This document shows, piece by piece, positions 44,822 through 53,618 of a DNA stretch of 64,000 bases. The position numbers and the translations under genes are program-made. The stretch is from an uncultured Eudoraea sp. (lineage in GTDB: Bacteria > Bacteroidota > Bacteroidia > Flavobacteriales > Flavobacteriaceae): contig NZ_CANLGX010000007.1 in NCBI RefSeq assembly GCF_947490415.1, positions 1 to 64,000 on the forward strand. Reading direction: 5' to 3'. The notes below the pieces were generated by a model. The model saw only the letters and a program-made list of their open reading frames with translations. It had not been told where the DNA came from and made no database searches. Every line of letters starts with the position of its first letter. Position 1 is the stretch's first letter.

Positions 44822-45758
44822 AGTAACGTAACATCATCAAGTTCTCTTCCCAACATTCGAAGTTTTCAACGATCTTTTTTCCAAAAACATACTCTTCTAT
44901 TATCCATTTTGGGTAATTGGCTCCTGCCAAATAAGTTAAGGGAAAACCACCTCCAAATCTAGGGTTTATCTCTATCCCATATATCTTCTCATTATTAGTC
45001 ATGCACTTAAAAATCTGTACGGTTAAACATCCTCTGGCGCCCTCTATTTTTTTCAACCGTTCAATTAAATAGGGTACTAGTTTATCAGATACGGTTACAG
45101 CTTTGTTTACCTCACCCGCCCTCACGAAAACTCTTTTTCTGGGTACTACACATTTAAGCAAATTATCCCGCCCATAGTATAGGTCGCAGGTAAACTCATC
45201 AAAGGTTTCATGATCTAAATATTCAAGAAACATTAGCTTTTCATTTTCAAAATGAGTGAAGTTAAGTTCTTGTTTTGAACGTATGATGTAAGTGTCAACA
45301 CTATTACTTCCGTTATATGGTTTTATAAAAAGGGGGAATTCGTAATTATCCTTGGTATACTCTTTCGCAACGCGAATATTTTTTGAGAGAAAAAAAGTTT
45401 GTGTATTTCTTTTGTCTCTACACTTATTAATAAATTCAATTGAGGAAACCACTATTTGAATATTGTATTCCTCAAATTTGATTCGGTTAAGTGCAAGCAA
45501 ACTTAATTCATTATCTATAGTTGGGATAATCAACGAAATTTTATTTTTTAAACAAACTTGTAAAAGGCATTCTAAATAATTGTCATCATTTATCATTGGA
45601 AGTTTAAAGGAAGCATCGGCCACATTACAAGCTGCGGAAGCAGTCGGATTGGCATCTGCCGCAAAAACCTTTCCATTAGGAACCAATAGTTTTAATTCTG
45701 TCTGGAACGCTCTTACCAATGAAACACGTCGCCCTGCTGATGTTATCAATATATGCAT
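44787..45758 (-). CDS. ATP-grasp carboxylate-amine ligase-like protein (PylC/CarB-like)
   Basis: An N-terminal Rossmann-like preATP-grasp domain (MHILITSAGRRVSLVRAFQ) is followed by an ATP-grasp fold: FPLFIKPYNGSNSVDTYI, EYLDHETFDEFTCDLYY and the metal-binding IEINPRFGGGFPLTYLAGANYP. These are the marks of PylC/CarB-like ligases. In polysaccharide loci such proteins may attach amino acids to sugar carboxylates or amines; here uronic acids are plausible acceptors. Length 323 aa. It is translationally coupled to the HAD gene. This pair runs opposite to the surrounding genes. Confidence 0.85.
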   Translation of the reverse strand: MHILITSAGRRVSLVRAFQTELKLLVPNGKVFAADANPTASAACNVADASFKLPMINDDNYLECLLQVCLKNKISLIIPTIDNELSLLALNRIKFEEYNIQIVVSSIEFINKCRDKRNTQTFFLSKNIRVAKEYTKDNYEFPLFIKPYNGSNSVDTYIIRSKQELNFTHFENEKLMFLEYLDHETFDEFTCDLYYGRDNLLKCVVPRKRVFVRAGEVNKAVTVSDKLVPYLIERLKKIEGARGCLTVQIFKCMTNNEKIYGIEINPRFGGGFPLTYLAGANYPKWIIEEYVFGKKIVENFECWEENLMMLRYCDEILVRGHQS

Positions 45759-46010
45759 AAAAATAAAAATAACTAATCTTGAGGGTTTTTCGGCATAACT
45801 AGCTAATAAATTGGCATAGGATTAAGAAAAAGTCAGGTTTTTGAAGTATTGTTTAAATCTATTTGCTATTTAATATGTTTGTAATGAATATCTTTCAGTC
45901 CATGTGGAGAGAGAATTAAATATTCATATTGAATTTGTGAAATGGAATATTTAAATCAAGACATTTTCCAAGGCGACAGTTATTTAAATTAAGACTAAAA
46001 AATCGACAAC

Positions 46011-48044
46011 GTGATAAAACAAATTGAAAGTAACCCAAACGTTAAAGTTATATTTTCTGATTTTTTTGATACTTTGATACATAGGCGGGTACATCCTAAT
46101 TACGTATTCCGGATATGGGCAAAGTTCATGATAAGGGAACTAGGGCTGTATGTTGATGTGGACAGTCTTTACCAAATAAGACTAAGTGCCGTAAAGTTTC
46201 TATGCAAAAAAAAAGATGTCAGTAACGTAGAAATCCCCCACGAATGCTTAATAAAAGAGGTGTATAAAAGATTGTTAAACAGTGAAAAAATATCTGATAT
46301 TTCTTACGATACATTCAGTAACTATTTTATTGAGGCCGATTATGGATCAGAAGTTCACACTCAATTTGTTAATAAGGATTTACTAAAAAAACTAACTCTA
46401 GCTAAAAGTAAAGGCTATGGTCTATATTTAATTTCTGATATCCATCTTTCCTTGGGCATAATGCAAAGAATATTGGCCTTCCATGGGCTTGATCAACTAT
46501 TTGATGGCATTTATATATCCTCTTCTTTAGGTAAAAGTAAGCAAAGTGGAAATATTTACGAATTTGTTTTGAAAGATACAAACTCTAGTTCTTTAGAAAC
46601 GGTGATGATTGGAGACAATAAACGAAATGATTACATTAAGGCTAAAGAAAATGGATTGCACGCAATTCACTTAAAACATTTGAAGCATAAGTTTAGGAAT
46701 AAACTAAATTTATTTGGAAATGATCAAAAAAAATTTAATTCAATATGTAAAAGTAAAGAGGTTAAATGTAGAAGAAGTGATTACTTATTTAGTGAGTATA
46801 TCATTCATTATTATTTTTTTATAGAAAGACTTTATATAGAGTCAAAGAAAAAAAATATTAAAAACCTATATTTTTTGGCTAGAGAAGGTTTATTTCTTAA
46901 AGAGCTTTTTGATTATTATCAGGAAGCCAATGGTCTTAATAAAACAGATTTTATTACTACCCATTACCTTAAAGTTTCTAGGCATTCAGCAATGCTAATA
47001 TCCCTGAAGACTCTCGATAAAGAGAAATTTAAATCTATAAAAAATGAATATGGTGTAATGTCTTTACGACAATTTTTGGAATCTTTTCATTTTTCCAAAG
47101 AAGTCCTTAATAGTATTCTCGATGACATACCCTTCGAAGCAGATAAAGTCATTAAGGACTTTGTATCTTCAGAAGTAATGGAATATTTAAGAGTAAACGA
47201 GCATTTTACAAACCATTATAATCATAAAAGATTACAGCAAAGGCGAGCTTTTACCGAATATTTGGATTCCTTTGGTGTCGACTATAAAAATGAAGGTATA
47301 GTTTTGGTAGATGTAGGTTGGGGAGGGACTATGCAAGAAGGTATCAATCATTTTTTAAAACGTAAGGTTAATGTTCAGGGATATTATATTGGTCTTAGGT
47401 ATATCTACAACATAGAAAAGAAAACTAAGCGATTTGGGTTGAATTTTTCAGTTTATCCCAGTCAGGGGTTTTCCGATTACATTCTTTTAGCCAATAGTCA
47501 ACTTTATGAACAACTTTTGGCAGCACCGCATGGAAGCGCCATTAATTATACTTCGATTGAACAGGGATTTGTTTTAGAACATCACGAGGAAAATGAGAAA
47601 GCTGTATATGAAAACTTTATTTCTCCGATTCAAGACTTTATGTTCACTGAATTTAAAAGTTTTATCAAATGTCTTGCTCCCAACGTATACTCCCAAGATA
47701 TGGCTCAGTCTTATCTTACAGATATGGCATTACGTCTTGGTCTTTTGACATCAAAAAGAAAACTCAGATTTATTCATCAAATATCCAAAGGGTTTTATCA
47801 AAATGTCGGCAATAACAAGGTGGGTTTGGTATATAATCCAAAAGCAGTAGGTGTTTCTAAAAAAGAGCTTTTAAAATTATTCCTATGGTCACCGGAGAAA
47901 ATTTTCAGATACTTGGTCAAAATAAAACCTCTATTATATTCCAAGGGTAAATCTTGGTTAGGTTTACCCATTTGTCTTGTATATTATTATATACGCTTAA
48001 ACCGTTGGGTAAAAAGTAAACTTTTTAAGAATAATTTAATATAG
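46011..48044 (+). CDS. Large two-domain HAD-like protein of capsule loci
   Basis: The N-terminal ~230 residues are a HAD domain (VIFSDFFDTLIHRRVHP, YLISDIHLSLGIM and VMIGDNKRNDYIKAKENG). The C-terminal ~430 residues contain NLYFLAREGLFLKELFDYYQ and VLVDVGWGGTMQEGINHFL, as in the large predicted HAD hydrolases found next to glycosyltransferases in capsule and O-antigen loci. The second domain has no known reaction. The start is GTG. Length 677 aa. Downstream lies an IS remnant; the gene is alone on its strand between the HAD/ATP-grasp pair and the duplicated region. Confidence 0.72.
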   Translation: MIKQIESNPNVKVIFSDFFDTLIHRRVHPNYVFRIWAKFMIRELGLYVDVDSLYQIRLSAVKFLCKKKDVSNVEIPHECLIKEVYKRLLNSEKISDISYDTFSNYFIEADYGSEVHTQFVNKDLLKKLTLAKSKGYGLYLISDIHLSLGIMQRILAFHGLDQLFDGIYISSSLGKSKQSGNIYEFVLKDTNSSSLETVMIGDNKRNDYIKAKENGLHAIHLKHLKHKFRNKLNLFGNDQKKFNSICKSKEVKCRRSDYLFSEYIIHYYFFIERLYIESKKKNIKNLYFLAREGLFLKELFDYYQEANGLNKTDFITTHYLKVSRHSAMLISLKTLDKEKFKSIKNEYGVMSLRQFLESFHFSKEVLNSILDDIPFEADKVIKDFVSSEVMEYLRVNEHFTNHYNHKRLQQRRAFTEYLDSFGVDYKNEGIVLVDVGWGGTMQEGINHFLKRKVNVQGYYIGLRYIYNIEKKTKRFGLNFSVYPSQGFSDYILLANSQLYEQLLAAPHGSAINYTSIEQGFVLEHHEENEKAVYENFISPIQDFMFTEFKSFIKCLAPNVYSQDMAQSYLTDMALRLGLLTSKRKLRFIHQISKGFYQNVGNNKVGLVYNPKAVGVSKKELLKLFLWSPEKIFRYLVKIKPLLYSKGKSWLGLPICLVYYYIRLNRWVKSKLFKNNLI

Positions 48045-48134
48045 GACCTGAACAAGAGCTTAAAGTAATAGTTTATTAAGGTTGCCTTGCAACAAAAAAA
48101 GGGGACAACTAGATAAGAGCCATGCGGCTACTGT

Positions 48135-48720
48135 CTAATTATACTTTTCGGTTTCAAATTCTTCTACTCTTTCGTAACCCAAAGCGGAGTGTATTCTTCT
48201 TTTGTTATCCCATGTTTTTATACGGTGCAAGACCAACCGCTTTGCTTCTGATCTAAACCCACTCTATCTCTAAAACTTAAAGGCAGAATACGTTATTTCC
48301 TTGCCCAACAATTTCTTTTTCTGCTTATACTTTGTTTTACAAATTCTCCATGAATTTTTATGGTATTGGTAAATCTGTAACTGGCATCTTGAGATTCTCT
48401 ATTGGAATGGAATATGAGTTCTTTCGAATTGGTATTTAATTTAACAGCCCTATTCCAAGCTAGATCAATAATGTCTTTCGTACGGAGATTATCGCTCATT
48501 GAATATCCGAACATTTGTCGATTGAACAGATCTATGATTACCGTAAGATACTCAGCCTTGTTTGGTTTGTATAAATATGATATCGTGCACCTATACTTGA
48601 TTCCGCCTGGAGACTCTTAAGTTCTGGTTTAAAATATTTACCGCTATCTTTCATTTATGGGTGGAGTTTGTAGTAAACCTGAATTTATGTTTTCTTTGGA
48701 CAAATAGGCTATTAGTCTTC
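48135..48720 (-). mobile_element. Decayed IS3-family transposase fragment (orfB C-terminus)
   Basis: On the minus strand, one broken frame reads KFRFTTNSTHK, then IKYRCTISYLYKPNKAEYLTVIIDLFNRQMFGYSMSD, then HSNRESQDASYRF, SISRKRNCWAR and finally RIKTWDNKRRIHSALGYERVEEFE. These are the standard C-terminal blocks of IS3 orfB, with some expected residues (HSDRGSQYAS, NCWDN) replaced or frameshifted. The start of orfB, all of orfA and clear ends are missing. It is a different IS3 type from that at 27.9 kb. It has been joined to the broken phosphoglycosyltransferase copy. Confidence 0.8.
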
Positions 48721-48778
48721 ATTATCCGGGAAACTCTGGGCCTTGAAACACAATACCCTTTTTCGACAGGTTCACTAT

Positions 48779-48920
48779 GATTCGTTGATTATTAAAGTTT
48801 CAGTACCGGTTTAAAAATCTTGCTGAAAACCATTCAAAAAGTATTCTAGTGAGACGGCGTTTACTCAAGTTAGCAAGATGCAGATGTGTTTGGCCAGTGG
48901 AAAGCAACTACATAAATAAA
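48779..48920 (+). pseudogene. Remnant of a third phosphoglycosyltransferase copy (C-terminus)
   Basis: The DNA AGTTTCAGTACCGGTTTAAAA near 48796 matches the region of copies 1 and 2 encoding LSFSTDLKILLKTIQKVF, but with stops (a TAG after AAAGTATTC) and frameshifts. About 140 bases survive, followed directly by the 69-base repeat. This places a truncated third copy in front of the FemAB-like gene at 49167, as copy 2 stands in front of the one at 52174. Confidence 0.8.
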
Positions 48921-48927
48921 GTATTTT

Positions 48928-48996
48928 TAAGTATTAACAAAGGCCTCTAATTGTCAATTTTGATTAAAGAACAATCGGCTCATTAACGATGGTTTA
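48928..48996 (+). repeat. 69-base post-phosphoglycosyltransferase repeat, copy 2
   Basis: Same sequence as 43685-43753 and 51935-52003, with TAAGTATTAACAAAGGCC at the start. Here it is also the start of a longer near-identical repeat that runs into the FemAB-like gene. Confidence 0.8.
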
Positions 48997-49558
48997 AGGG
49001 ATATTAACCGAAATATTACGATGCAACCCAACTTAACCCGGATATTTGTTCTGTTAGTACTATTGTTCATATCTATTTAATAGGATATAATAGACAGGGA
49101 AGTGATAAAATTCAGATTTATTATTTTTGTGACCAAATCTTATCAAAACTTAGATCGATTATATGTATGATAGAAATCATAAAGGATAAAGAAGTTTGGG
49201 ACACTCTTGTGAAAAAATGTGATTTCGCAGACTTTTACCATACCTACGACTATCATCACACGGCTAAGGCTAAAGATGAAGAACCAGTTTTGATTCATTA
49301 TAAAGAGAATGACAAAACAATAGTTTTGCCACTGCTTTTCAGAAACATTCAATACTCCTTATATAAAGATGCGACGTCGGTTTATGGGTACCCTGGGCCA
49401 ATTACCAAAAACATAACTTCTGATTTTAACTTCAGTGTATTTCAAAAAGAAATACATCAGTTATTTCGGGAACAAAATATTATTTCTGTCTTTTCCAGGT
49501 TAAACTCATTTATACCTTACCAAGAAAGCTGTTTGCTCGGCCTGGGCCAGACGGAAAC
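48931..49558 (+). repeat. 628-base near-identical direct repeat, copy A
   Basis: Matches 51938-52565 at an offset of exactly 3007 bases. By eye I count four differences in 628 bases. It covers the intergenic leader and the first 130 or so codons of the FemAB-like gene, then ends abruptly: after GACGGAAAC the two copies differ at many positions. Confidence 0.9.
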
Positions 49559-50261
49559 GCTAGGGAGAGTTGTATATATCGACTTAACTAAAACACTGGA
49601 TGAGCAATGGGCGGCTTACAGTAAAAGGCTACGGACATATATAAATAAGTCGAGAACCATATACACTATTAAGAAAGCTAATGAACCAGCTGATCTTGAG
49701 GCATTCATTGCATTATATTATGAAAATATGAGGCGGGTAAATGCAAACAAGGAGTATTTCTATGATAAAAAGTATTTTCTTGATTTAATAAATAATAATG
49801 ATTGCGAAACTGAACTGTTATTGGCCATCAATAAAGAAACAGCTGAGGTGGCCGGAGGGGCCATCTTCACAAAAAAAAATACATTTGTGCAATATCACCT
49901 TGCTGGAACCGGTGAAAGATATCTGGATTTAAATCCTGTTAAACTGTTAATAGATGAAATGCGGATTAGAGGAACCCGGGAAAACTTCAAATATTTTAAT
50001 CTTGGTGGTGGTGTTGGTAGTCTGGAAGATTCATTATTCTACTTCAAATCGGGATTTTCAAAAGATTCAATACTCTTCAAAGTCTGGAAATATATGGTGA
50101 ATCCTATTATCTACGAAGACTTGGTTCAAGAGAGAAAGGATATTCAACATTCCGATGAAACATTGCAATACTTTCCCCGTTATCGTAATAACGAACAATT
50201 TAACTTTGGTATAAATGAGAAACAACCTATTTATTTCAAACACCTTCATACAAAAGAATAA
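49167..50261 (+). CDS. FemAB/GNAT-like transferase (peptidoglycan-bridge type), copy 1
   Basis: The 364-residue protein has the fold of FemAB/BioF2-like acyl or aminoacyl transferases: FYHTYDYHHTAKAKDEEPVL near the start, AYSKRLRTYINKSRTIY (about residue 150) like the FemAB lysine-rich block, and a C-terminal YFNLGGGVGS..DSLFYFKSGFS that matches the GNAT-type acceptor core. Such proteins in polysaccharide loci probably add amino-acyl or acyl groups to sugars. The first ~130 residues are almost identical to copy 2 at 52174, whereas the rest is only about 70% alike. It shares TAATG with the next gene. Confidence 0.8.
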   Translation: MIEIIKDKEVWDTLVKKCDFADFYHTYDYHHTAKAKDEEPVLIHYKENDKTIVLPLLFRNIQYSLYKDATSVYGYPGPITKNITSDFNFSVFQKEIHQLFREQNIISVFSRLNSFIPYQESCLLGLGQTETLGRVVYIDLTKTLDEQWAAYSKRLRTYINKSRTIYTIKKANEPADLEAFIALYYENMRRVNANKEYFYDKKYFLDLINNNDCETELLLAINKETAEVAGGAIFTKKNTFVQYHLAGTGERYLDLNPVKLLIDEMRIRGTRENFKYFNLGGGVGSLEDSLFYFKSGFSKDSILFKVWKYMVNPIIYEDLVQERKDIQHSDETLQYFPRYRNNEQFNFGINEKQPIYFKHLHTKE

Positions 50262-51046
50262 TGAGTAAAGCGAATTTTCACCATGTCCATCTAAATGTAA
50301 CGGATCTGGATACGGCGATTGCCTACTATCAAAAATATTTTGGTGCTAAAAAGGTGAAGTACCGTGGCAAGACGGATGCTCTATTTACTGAGAAATCCTT
50401 TTTGTTACTCGATCAGGTCGAAGAATCCCCTAAAACCCACATTGGTTCCAGCCTATGGCATATTGGCTGGTCGGGAGTGGATGGTCATTCTGAGTTTGAC
50501 TGGCGAGTTAAGGAAGGGATTGAGGTACATACTCCCATTAACCCACTTGGCGATAGTCATTGGATGTACTTTTTTGGCCCGAACAAAGAGGTTGTTGAGG
50601 TCTTTACCGGAAACAAAAACCATACTTTTGAGCACATTCACCTATTGGCTTCAAATGTTGATGAGACCATGGATTGGTTCAAATTGCACCTTGGCTTGAC
50701 TCCGGTAAATGAAAGTGCACAACCATGGGGCAACGGTTTATTTAAATGGAACATGCTACACGTAGACAATATAAATATCATGGTGAATGGCAGACCGGTT
50801 GAAGAAAGATCCTGGTTTCCTGAAAAATTCAAGCCTACAGATGGAACCGCATTTGATCATATCGGATTTTCCTTTGAAAATATCGAACCTATCTTTGAAC
50901 AAATGAAATCTGCAGAGGTGAAAATTGTACAGGGTATTAGAATTGATCCTGTTCATGGCCTAAAAAGTTTTTTTGTCCGAGGACCTGATTATTTGCTTAT
51001 TGAAATAGTAGAGGAAAAACCAATCCCAGAGGGTATTTGGCTTTAA
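50261..51046 (+). CDS. Two-domain VOC-family (glyoxalase-like) protein
   Basis: Two vicinal-oxygen-chelate modules are seen: FHHVHLNVTDLDTAIAYYQKYFG (residues 6-28) with EVVEVFTG, and FEHIHLLASNVDETMDWFKLHLGL (about 124-147) with LLIEIVEE. The His and Glu residues could form a metal site. VOC proteins act as dioxygenases, isomerases, epimerases or antibiotic-binding proteins, so no reaction is assigned. It starts within the stop of the FemAB-like gene (TAATG), so the two are coupled. It is unusual in polysaccharide loci. Length 261 aa. Confidence 0.8.
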   Translation: MSKANFHHVHLNVTDLDTAIAYYQKYFGAKKVKYRGKTDALFTEKSFLLLDQVEESPKTHIGSSLWHIGWSGVDGHSEFDWRVKEGIEVHTPINPLGDSHWMYFFGPNKEVVEVFTGNKNHTFEHIHLLASNVDETMDWFKLHLGLTPVNESAQPWGNGLFKWNMLHVDNINIMVNGRPVEERSWFPEKFKPTDGTAFDHIGFSFENIEPIFEQMKSAEVKIVQGIRIDPVHGLKSFFVRGPDYLLIEIVEEKPIPEGIWL

Positions 51047-51315
51047 TTCTAAATTATAATTGAGGAACGATACAATCACAAAATCACTTGCATGCTATTT
51101 TAAAAGAATATCGATTATTGGAAACTAAAAAGAGTGGAATTTCATTCATCTAAATAAATTACGGTTTAGCTAATATTTGACATGGTTAGGCAAGAAAAAA
51201 TTTTATTATTGCATTACTTTGCCTTATAAAAGATTGATTTTCTAAGGCTTCAGGTTTCTAATAAGATATTGCTATGGTGCAATAAAAGAGGTAATACTTA
51301 AACAAATTTAACACA

Positions 51316-51921
51316 ATGTATACACGGTTTTTTAAAAGAATATTAGATTTTTTGGCATCATTAATAGCTTTGCTCCTATTATCACCGGTCATCATCATAT
51401 TGATCATATTGTTGATGTTTGCCAATAACGGAAAACCATTTTTCTTTCAAAAAAGACCCGGGAAAAATGAGAAAATATTCACCATCATCAAGTTCAAGAC
51501 CATGAAAGATCCAAAAGACAAGGATAGTGAATTGCGTGACCAAGTACAGCGTATTACGAAAGTCGGTGGATTTATTCGAGATACTTCTTTAGATGAACTA
51601 CTACAGTTGATCAATGTTTTAAAAGGAGATATGTCAATCGTGGGACCCAGACCACTATTGACTATTTACCTTCCATTATATAATAAAGAACAGGCCAGGA
51701 GGCATTTGGTAAAGCCGGGTATCACTGGCTGGGCGCAGGTAAATGGACGTAACGACATATCATGGGATGATAAATTTGCTTTAGATGTATGGTATGTTGA
51801 TCATTTAAGTTTCAGCACCGATTTAAAAATCTTGTTGAAAACCGTTCAAAAAGTATTCAAGCGAGACGGTATTACCTCCGGTGAGCATGATATCTATGAG
51901 CCGTGGAGAGGTAACACCTAA
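51316..51921 (+). CDS. Initiating phosphoglycosyltransferase (PglC-like), copy 2
   Basis: Almost the same as copy 1 at 43066 (201 aa): reentrant helix LDFLASLIALLLLSPVIII, FFFQKRPGKNEKIFTIIKFKTM, DTSLDELLQLINVLKGDMSIVGPRPLL. It differs at scattered positions and at the end, where it has DGITSGEHDIYEPWRGNT and not DISSIEQDSFIPWEGNT. The differences in the substrate-binding C-terminus could give the two copies different donors, or one could be a backup. It is followed by the 69-base repeat and the second FemAB-like gene. Confidence 0.93.
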   Translation: MYTRFFKRILDFLASLIALLLLSPVIIILIILLMFANNGKPFFFQKRPGKNEKIFTIIKFKTMKDPKDKDSELRDQVQRITKVGGFIRDTSLDELLQLINVLKGDMSIVGPRPLLTIYLPLYNKEQARRHLVKPGITGWAQVNGRNDISWDDKFALDVWYVDHLSFSTDLKILLKTVQKVFKRDGITSGEHDIYEPWRGNT

Positions 51922-51934
51922 ATAAAGCATGGTT

Positions 51935-52003
51935 TAAGTATCGACAAAGGCCTCTAATTGTCAATTTTGATTAAAGGACAATCGGCTCATTAACGATGGT
52001 TTA
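51935..52003 (+). repeat. 69-base post-phosphoglycosyltransferase repeat, copy 3
   Basis: Same as 43685-43753 and 48928-48996; differs by TATCGACAAAGG and AAAGGACAATC. Confidence 0.8.
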
Positions 52004-52565
52004 AGGGATATTAACCGAAATATTACGATGCAACCCAACTTAACCCGGATATTTGTTCTGTTAGTACTATTGTTCATATCTATTTAATAGGATATAATAG
52101 ACAGGGAAGTGATAAAATTCAGATTTATTATTTTTGTGACCAAATCTTATCAAAACTTAGATCGATTATATGTATGATAGAAATCATAAAGGATAAAGAA
52201 GTTTGGGACACTCTTGTGAAAAAATGTGATTTCGCAGACTTTTACCATACCTACGACTATCATCACACGGCTAAGGCTAAAGATGAAGAACCGGTTTTGA
52301 TTCATTATAAAGAGAATGACAAAACAATAGTTTTGCCACTGCTTTTCAGAAACATTCAATACTCCTTATATAAAGATGCGACGTCGGTTTATGGGTACCC
52401 TGGGCCAATTACCAAAAACATAACTTCTGATTTTAACTTCAGTGTATTTCAAAAAGAAATACATCAGTTATTTCGGGAACAAAATATTATTTCTGTCTTT
52501 TCCAGGTTAAACTCATTTATACCTTACCAAGAAAGCTGTTTGCTCGGCCTGGGCCAGACGGAAAC
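51938..52565 (+). repeat. 628-base near-identical direct repeat, copy B
   Basis: Second copy of the repeat at 48931-49558. It ends in the middle of the FemAB-like gene after GACGGAAAC. Confidence 0.9.
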
Positions 52566-53205
52566 ACTGGGCAGAGTGGTGTATGCAGACCTGAATGAAA
52601 CACTTGATAAGCAATGGAAACTCTATCACAGGAGACTTAGAACGTATATCAACAAATCCAGAACTATTTACAAAATAAAAAATGCCAATATACGTGCTGA
52701 TTTAGATTCGTTTATTGATTTGTATTATGAAAATATGAGGCGGGTAAATGCAAACAAGGAGTATTTCTTTGACAAAAAGTATTTCCTGGATTTAATCAAC
52801 AGTTCTGATTTCGAGACTGAGGTATTACTGGCTATTAGCAGAAAGACAGGTGAAGTTGCGGGAGGGGCAATGTTTACAAAAAAGAATACTATTGTACAAT
52901 ATCACCTTTCTGGAACCAGTGAAAGATTCTTAGATTTAAATCCTATAAAATTGTTAATAGATGAAATGAGAATCAGAGGAAACCAGGCGAACTATAATTA
53001 TTTCAATCTTGGCGGCGGTGTTGGCGCTAAGAAGGATTCATTATTCTATTTTAAATCAGGATTTTCTAAATACACATTACCGTTCAAAGTCTGGAAATAT
53101 ATTGTGAATCCAAATATCTACGAAGATTTGGTTCAACAGAGAAAGGATATTCAACATTCCGATGAAACATTGCAATATTTTCCCCGCTATCGTGTTAACA
53201 AATAA
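52174..53205 (+). CDS. FemAB/GNAT-like transferase, copy 2
   Basis: A 343-residue paralog of 49167. Residues 1-130 are virtually identical; later parts vary (LYHRRLRTYINKSRTIYKIK; NYNYFNLGGGVGAKKDSLFYF). The shorter C-terminus ends at FPRYRVNK, whereas copy 1 goes on 20 residues more. The divergent C-terminal half holds the likely acceptor/donor site, so the two may have different specificity while sharing an N-terminal half. It follows copy 2 of the phosphoglycosyltransferase, matching the organisation of copy 1. Confidence 0.8.
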   Translation: MIEIIKDKEVWDTLVKKCDFADFYHTYDYHHTAKAKDEEPVLIHYKENDKTIVLPLLFRNIQYSLYKDATSVYGYPGPITKNITSDFNFSVFQKEIHQLFREQNIISVFSRLNSFIPYQESCLLGLGQTETLGRVVYADLNETLDKQWKLYHRRLRTYINKSRTIYKIKNANIRADLDSFIDLYYENMRRVNANKEYFFDKKYFLDLINSSDFETEVLLAISRKTGEVAGGAMFTKKNTIVQYHLSGTSERFLDLNPIKLLIDEMRIRGNQANYNYFNLGGGVGAKKDSLFYFKSGFSKYTLPFKVWKYIVNPNIYEDLVQQRKDIQHSDETLQYFPRYRVNK

Positions 53206-53618
53206 TAAAACTTTAGCATAGCTGTAAAAAAAATAATAATCCTCACACACTTATTAATTGGTTAGGAAAAAAATCAGACAAAATAAGAGGCGATTTCTTA
53301 AGAAACCTGTTTATTCATTTCATTACGCAAGCAGTGAAGTGATTTAAACTTTTTGGATTGTAGGAGGATTGTCGATTGTTTTAGAGTTTTCGCCTGAAAA
53401 AATATGTGCTGTCAATAAGAAATTGTTGTTTTGTCAAGGATTAGGAATTAAAATGAAGTATTAACGACTAACCTCTTTAGATATAACTATTCTAATCAAG
53501 TTTAATTTTTGAAAATATTATAAATAGCAATAAAACTTACAGGTAGATTATTCTGCTTATTTAATTAAATTTATCCCGTAATAATTATTAAACTTTTAAC
53601 CTAAATAATAAAACAATT
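53206..53618. other. AT-rich gap; nothing recognised
   Basis: A 413-base stretch without ORF or repeat that I can support. The promoter of 53619 is presumably near 53560-53610. Confidence 0.35.
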
